5,254 nucleotides of DNA from assembly GCA_017745015.1 (NCBI GenBank), contig JAGIAF010000234.1, positions 1 through 5,254 of the forward strand, in the 5' to 3' direction. The position numbers and the translations under genes are program-made. The notes beneath the pieces were generated by a model that worked only from the letters and a program-made list of their open reading frames with translations, did not search any database and was not told the DNA's origin. Shown here one piece after another: positions 4,275-5,254 of the stretch (the first letter of the stretch is position 1; every line of letters starts with the position of its first letter). This DNA comes from Bdellovibrio sp. Its GTDB lineage: Bacteria; Bdellovibrionota; Bdellovibrionia; Bdellovibrionales; Bdellovibrionaceae.

Positions 4275-4784
4275 TTAAGATGACAGCACAAATGCCGGCG
4301 GCCATTGAGTAACCCTGATCAGGATCTCACAGAACGCTTGAAGGCCCTCCACATCTGCTTGATCGAAGCGATTCAACACTGGCGAATCGATATCTAAAAC
4401 ACCAAGAAGCTTGTCTTCCAATAGCAAAGGAATGACAACCTCACTGCGTGAGTTCGCATCACACACAATATGCCCTGGGAATTGATCCACATCGGGAACC
4501 AATTGAGCTTCCCGTGTTTGCGCAGCGGTACCGCAGACACCTTTACCAATTTTGATTCTTGTACAAGCTGGCAACCCTTGAAAGGATGACAGCAGAAGCT
4601 CATTGTTGTGGTTTAAGTAAAACCCGACCCAATTGATTTCAGGTAAGTGTTGATTAAGAAGTGCTGAGAAATTCGCAAGATTTACGAACCACTCTTTTTC
4701 AGCAAGGCCCTGAGCCTCGGAATTCAATTCGCGGTAAAACTTAGATTTATCAGCATAAGAAATTCGATTGCTTGAAGCTTGCAT
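4275..4784 (-). CDS. msrC: Free methionine-(R)-sulfoxide reductase (GAF domain)
   Basis: The 169-residue product (from ATG 4784) is a single GAF domain and matches the fRMsr (MsrC, E. coli YebR) family throughout. Conserved stretches are NWVGFYL (51-57), FQGLPACTRI (68-77), GKGVCGTAA (80-88), PGHIVCDANSRSEVVIPL (103-120) and LGVLDIDSP (127-135). The three family cysteines are present at 74, 84 and 108, with the same spacing (10 and 24 residues) as Cys84, Cys94 and Cys118 of the E. coli enzyme; Cys108 would be the catalytic one. An additional Cys152 lies in the C-terminal helix. The enzyme reduces free L-methionine-(R)-sulfoxide to methionine in the cytoplasm, normally with thioredoxin as reductant. 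It has no signal peptide, unlike its neighbours. A GTG at 4787 directly precedes the ATG and is an alternative start. A 15-base-pair hairpin lies about 40 bases upstream. Its length is typical of the family. Confidence 0.95.
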   Translation of the reverse strand: MQASSNRISYADKSKFYRELNSEAQGLAEKEWFVNLANFSALLNQHLPEINWVGFYLNHNNELLLSSFQGLPACTRIKIGKGVCGTAAQTREAQLVPDVDQFPGHIVCDANSRSEVVIPLLLEDKLLGVLDIDSPVLNRFDQADVEGLQAFCEILIRVTQWPPAFVLSS

Positions 4785-4823
4785 CACCCAGCATTAGCAC
4801 GGAGGTCGGAAGAAAGACATTTA

Positions 4824-4860
4824 TATTTACTCTCACCACTATTCATGATGAGAGCAAATA
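4824..4860 (-). terminator. Long AT-rich hairpin between the 4882 gene and msrC: terminator or msrC leader element
   Basis: In minus-strand RNA a 15-base-pair stem pairs UAUUUGCUCUCAUCA (4860-4846) with UGGUGAGAGUAAAUA (4838-4824) around the seven-base loop UGAAUAG. Both non-standard pairs are G-U in this strand and A-C mismatches in the other. It starts 21 bases after the stop at 4882 and ends about 40 bases before the msrC ATG. No U-run follows (UAAAUGUCUUUC), so it is a poor classical terminator. It could instead be a leader structure, or, as DNA, an operator dyad next to a TATAAA (4825-4820) that could serve as a -10 box. Confidence 0.45.
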
Positions 4861-4881
4861 CTGTCGCGGTCGCTGGGAGAA

Positions 4882-5184
4882 CTACTCGCCGCAAACTTCC
4901 ATTACGGAACCATCAAGACTTACACTGACAGTCTTTTCAGTGATCCAAGAGTAAACGACTTTCTCGTTGATACGATCGTAGGCCGCATGCTTAACCTGCA
5001 ACTCAACTGAATACGACTTACCTTCAGGAAGGCATGGCTCACCACCGTTATTCTCAACAACTTTAACGATAGTTCTTGTGTCATGGTCTTTAATCTTCTT
5101 AGCGATCTGCTCAATAGTGGGACGTGCCGCGAAAGCTGATGTTGTTGCACCCAAAACTGCGATAAATGCGATAACTGACTTCAT
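4882..5184 (-). CDS. Small exported protein with one likely disulfide, unknown function
   Basis: The 100-residue product begins with a clear Sec signal peptide (MKSVIAFIAVLGATTSAFA), cleaved before ARPTIEQ. The mature part, about 81 residues, has a basic helix (TIEQIAKKIKDHD), then several predicted beta strands (TIVKVVEN, SYSVELQVKHAAY, EKVVYSWITEKTVSVSL) and ends VMEVCGE. Cys51 and Cys98 are the only cysteines and probably form a disulfide linking the start and end of the sheet. The pattern suggests a compact periplasmic beta-rich domain, but I recognise no family. AGGAGA lies six bases before the ATG and confirms the start. A TACAAT about 50 bases upstream may be the -10 box. The hairpin at 4824-4860 follows the gene, which is probably transcribed alone or with msrC. 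Expression of a real protein is well supported by signal peptide and ribosome binding site. Confidence 0.85.
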   Translation of the reverse strand: MKSVIAFIAVLGATTSAFAARPTIEQIAKKIKDHDTRTIVKVVENNGGEPCLPEGKSYSVELQVKHAAYDRINEKVVYSWITEKTVSVSLDGSVMEVCGE

Positions 5185-5190
5185 ATTAAT

Positions 5191-5196
5191 TCTCCT
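5191..5196 (-). promoter_or_regulatory. Shine-Dalgarno sequence of the gene starting at 5184
   Basis: AGGAGA on the minus strand, exactly six bases before the ATG at 5184. It is close to ideal and fixes the start. Confidence 0.75.
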
Positions 5197-5233
5197 GTTT
5201 ATTTGTTGTAACTGACAGGCAGATAACTACACG

Positions 5234-5239
5234 ATTGTA
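5234..5239 (-). promoter_or_regulatory. Possible -10 box upstream of the gene starting at 5184
   Basis: TACAAT on the minus strand would give initiation near 5227 and a leader of about 42 bases. A matching -35 box would lie just beyond the right edge and cannot be seen, so support is limited. Confidence 0.25.
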
Positions 5240-5254
5240 TTCACTGACCGCAAT

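Noticed and set aside
1..5254. Mobile element, CRISPR array, tRNA or phage genes
   Set aside because: No direct repeats with spacers, transposase or integrase motifs, terminal inverted repeats or tRNA cloverleaf were found on either strand.

Overview
The window reads as chromosome from a small-secretome Gram-negative bacterium. The best guess is a Bdellovibrio-like predator (Bdellovibrionota). This is an inference from the astacin-family protease, the many short exported proteins of no known family, moderate G+C and tight gene packing; no taxonomic marker is present. No tRNA, rRNA, CRISPR array, insertion sequence or phage gene was seen.

Layout. Positions 1-452 hold the 5' part of an exported four-cysteine protein (minus strand, running off the left edge). 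Positions 453-808 are a 356-base divergent intergenic region. It holds a promoter for the edge gene, a doubtful small minus-strand ORF and a folded leader in front of the only plus-strand gene. That gene (809-1513) encodes an exported, probably lipid-anchored protein with a His/Asp-rich stretch and three 28-residue repeats, and ends in a hairpin terminator. Everything from 1602 to 5184 is on the minus strand. In transcription order it is: a small exported two-cysteine protein (5184-4882); a free methionine-(R)-sulfoxide reductase, MsrC (4784-4275); an unknown exported protein (4147-3617) closely followed by an exported tyrosine-phosphatase-like protein with a degenerate active-site loop (3590-3015); a tiny exported protein with a Lys/His/Ser tail (2879-2646) that ends in a textbook terminator; and an astacin-type zinc metalloprotease with a propeptide (2534-1602).

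How they fit together. Every confident gene except msrC begins with a Sec-type signal peptide or signal anchor, so nearly the whole window encodes envelope or secreted products. Only the 4147/3590 pair looks like an operon (26-base gap with a strong ribosome binding site). The other genes appear to be single units separated by promoters and hairpins. MsrC is the only cytoplasmic enzyme with a clear metabolic role (repair of oxidised free methionine).

Most notable points: the phosphatase-like protein keeps the P-loop Cys but has Ala where the family has Arg; the astacin keeps a recognisable EGD aspartate-switch motif in its propeptide; the plus-strand protein carries three ungapped 28-residue repeats; and several intergenic hairpins have G-U pairs that form only in the RNA of the adjacent gene's strand.
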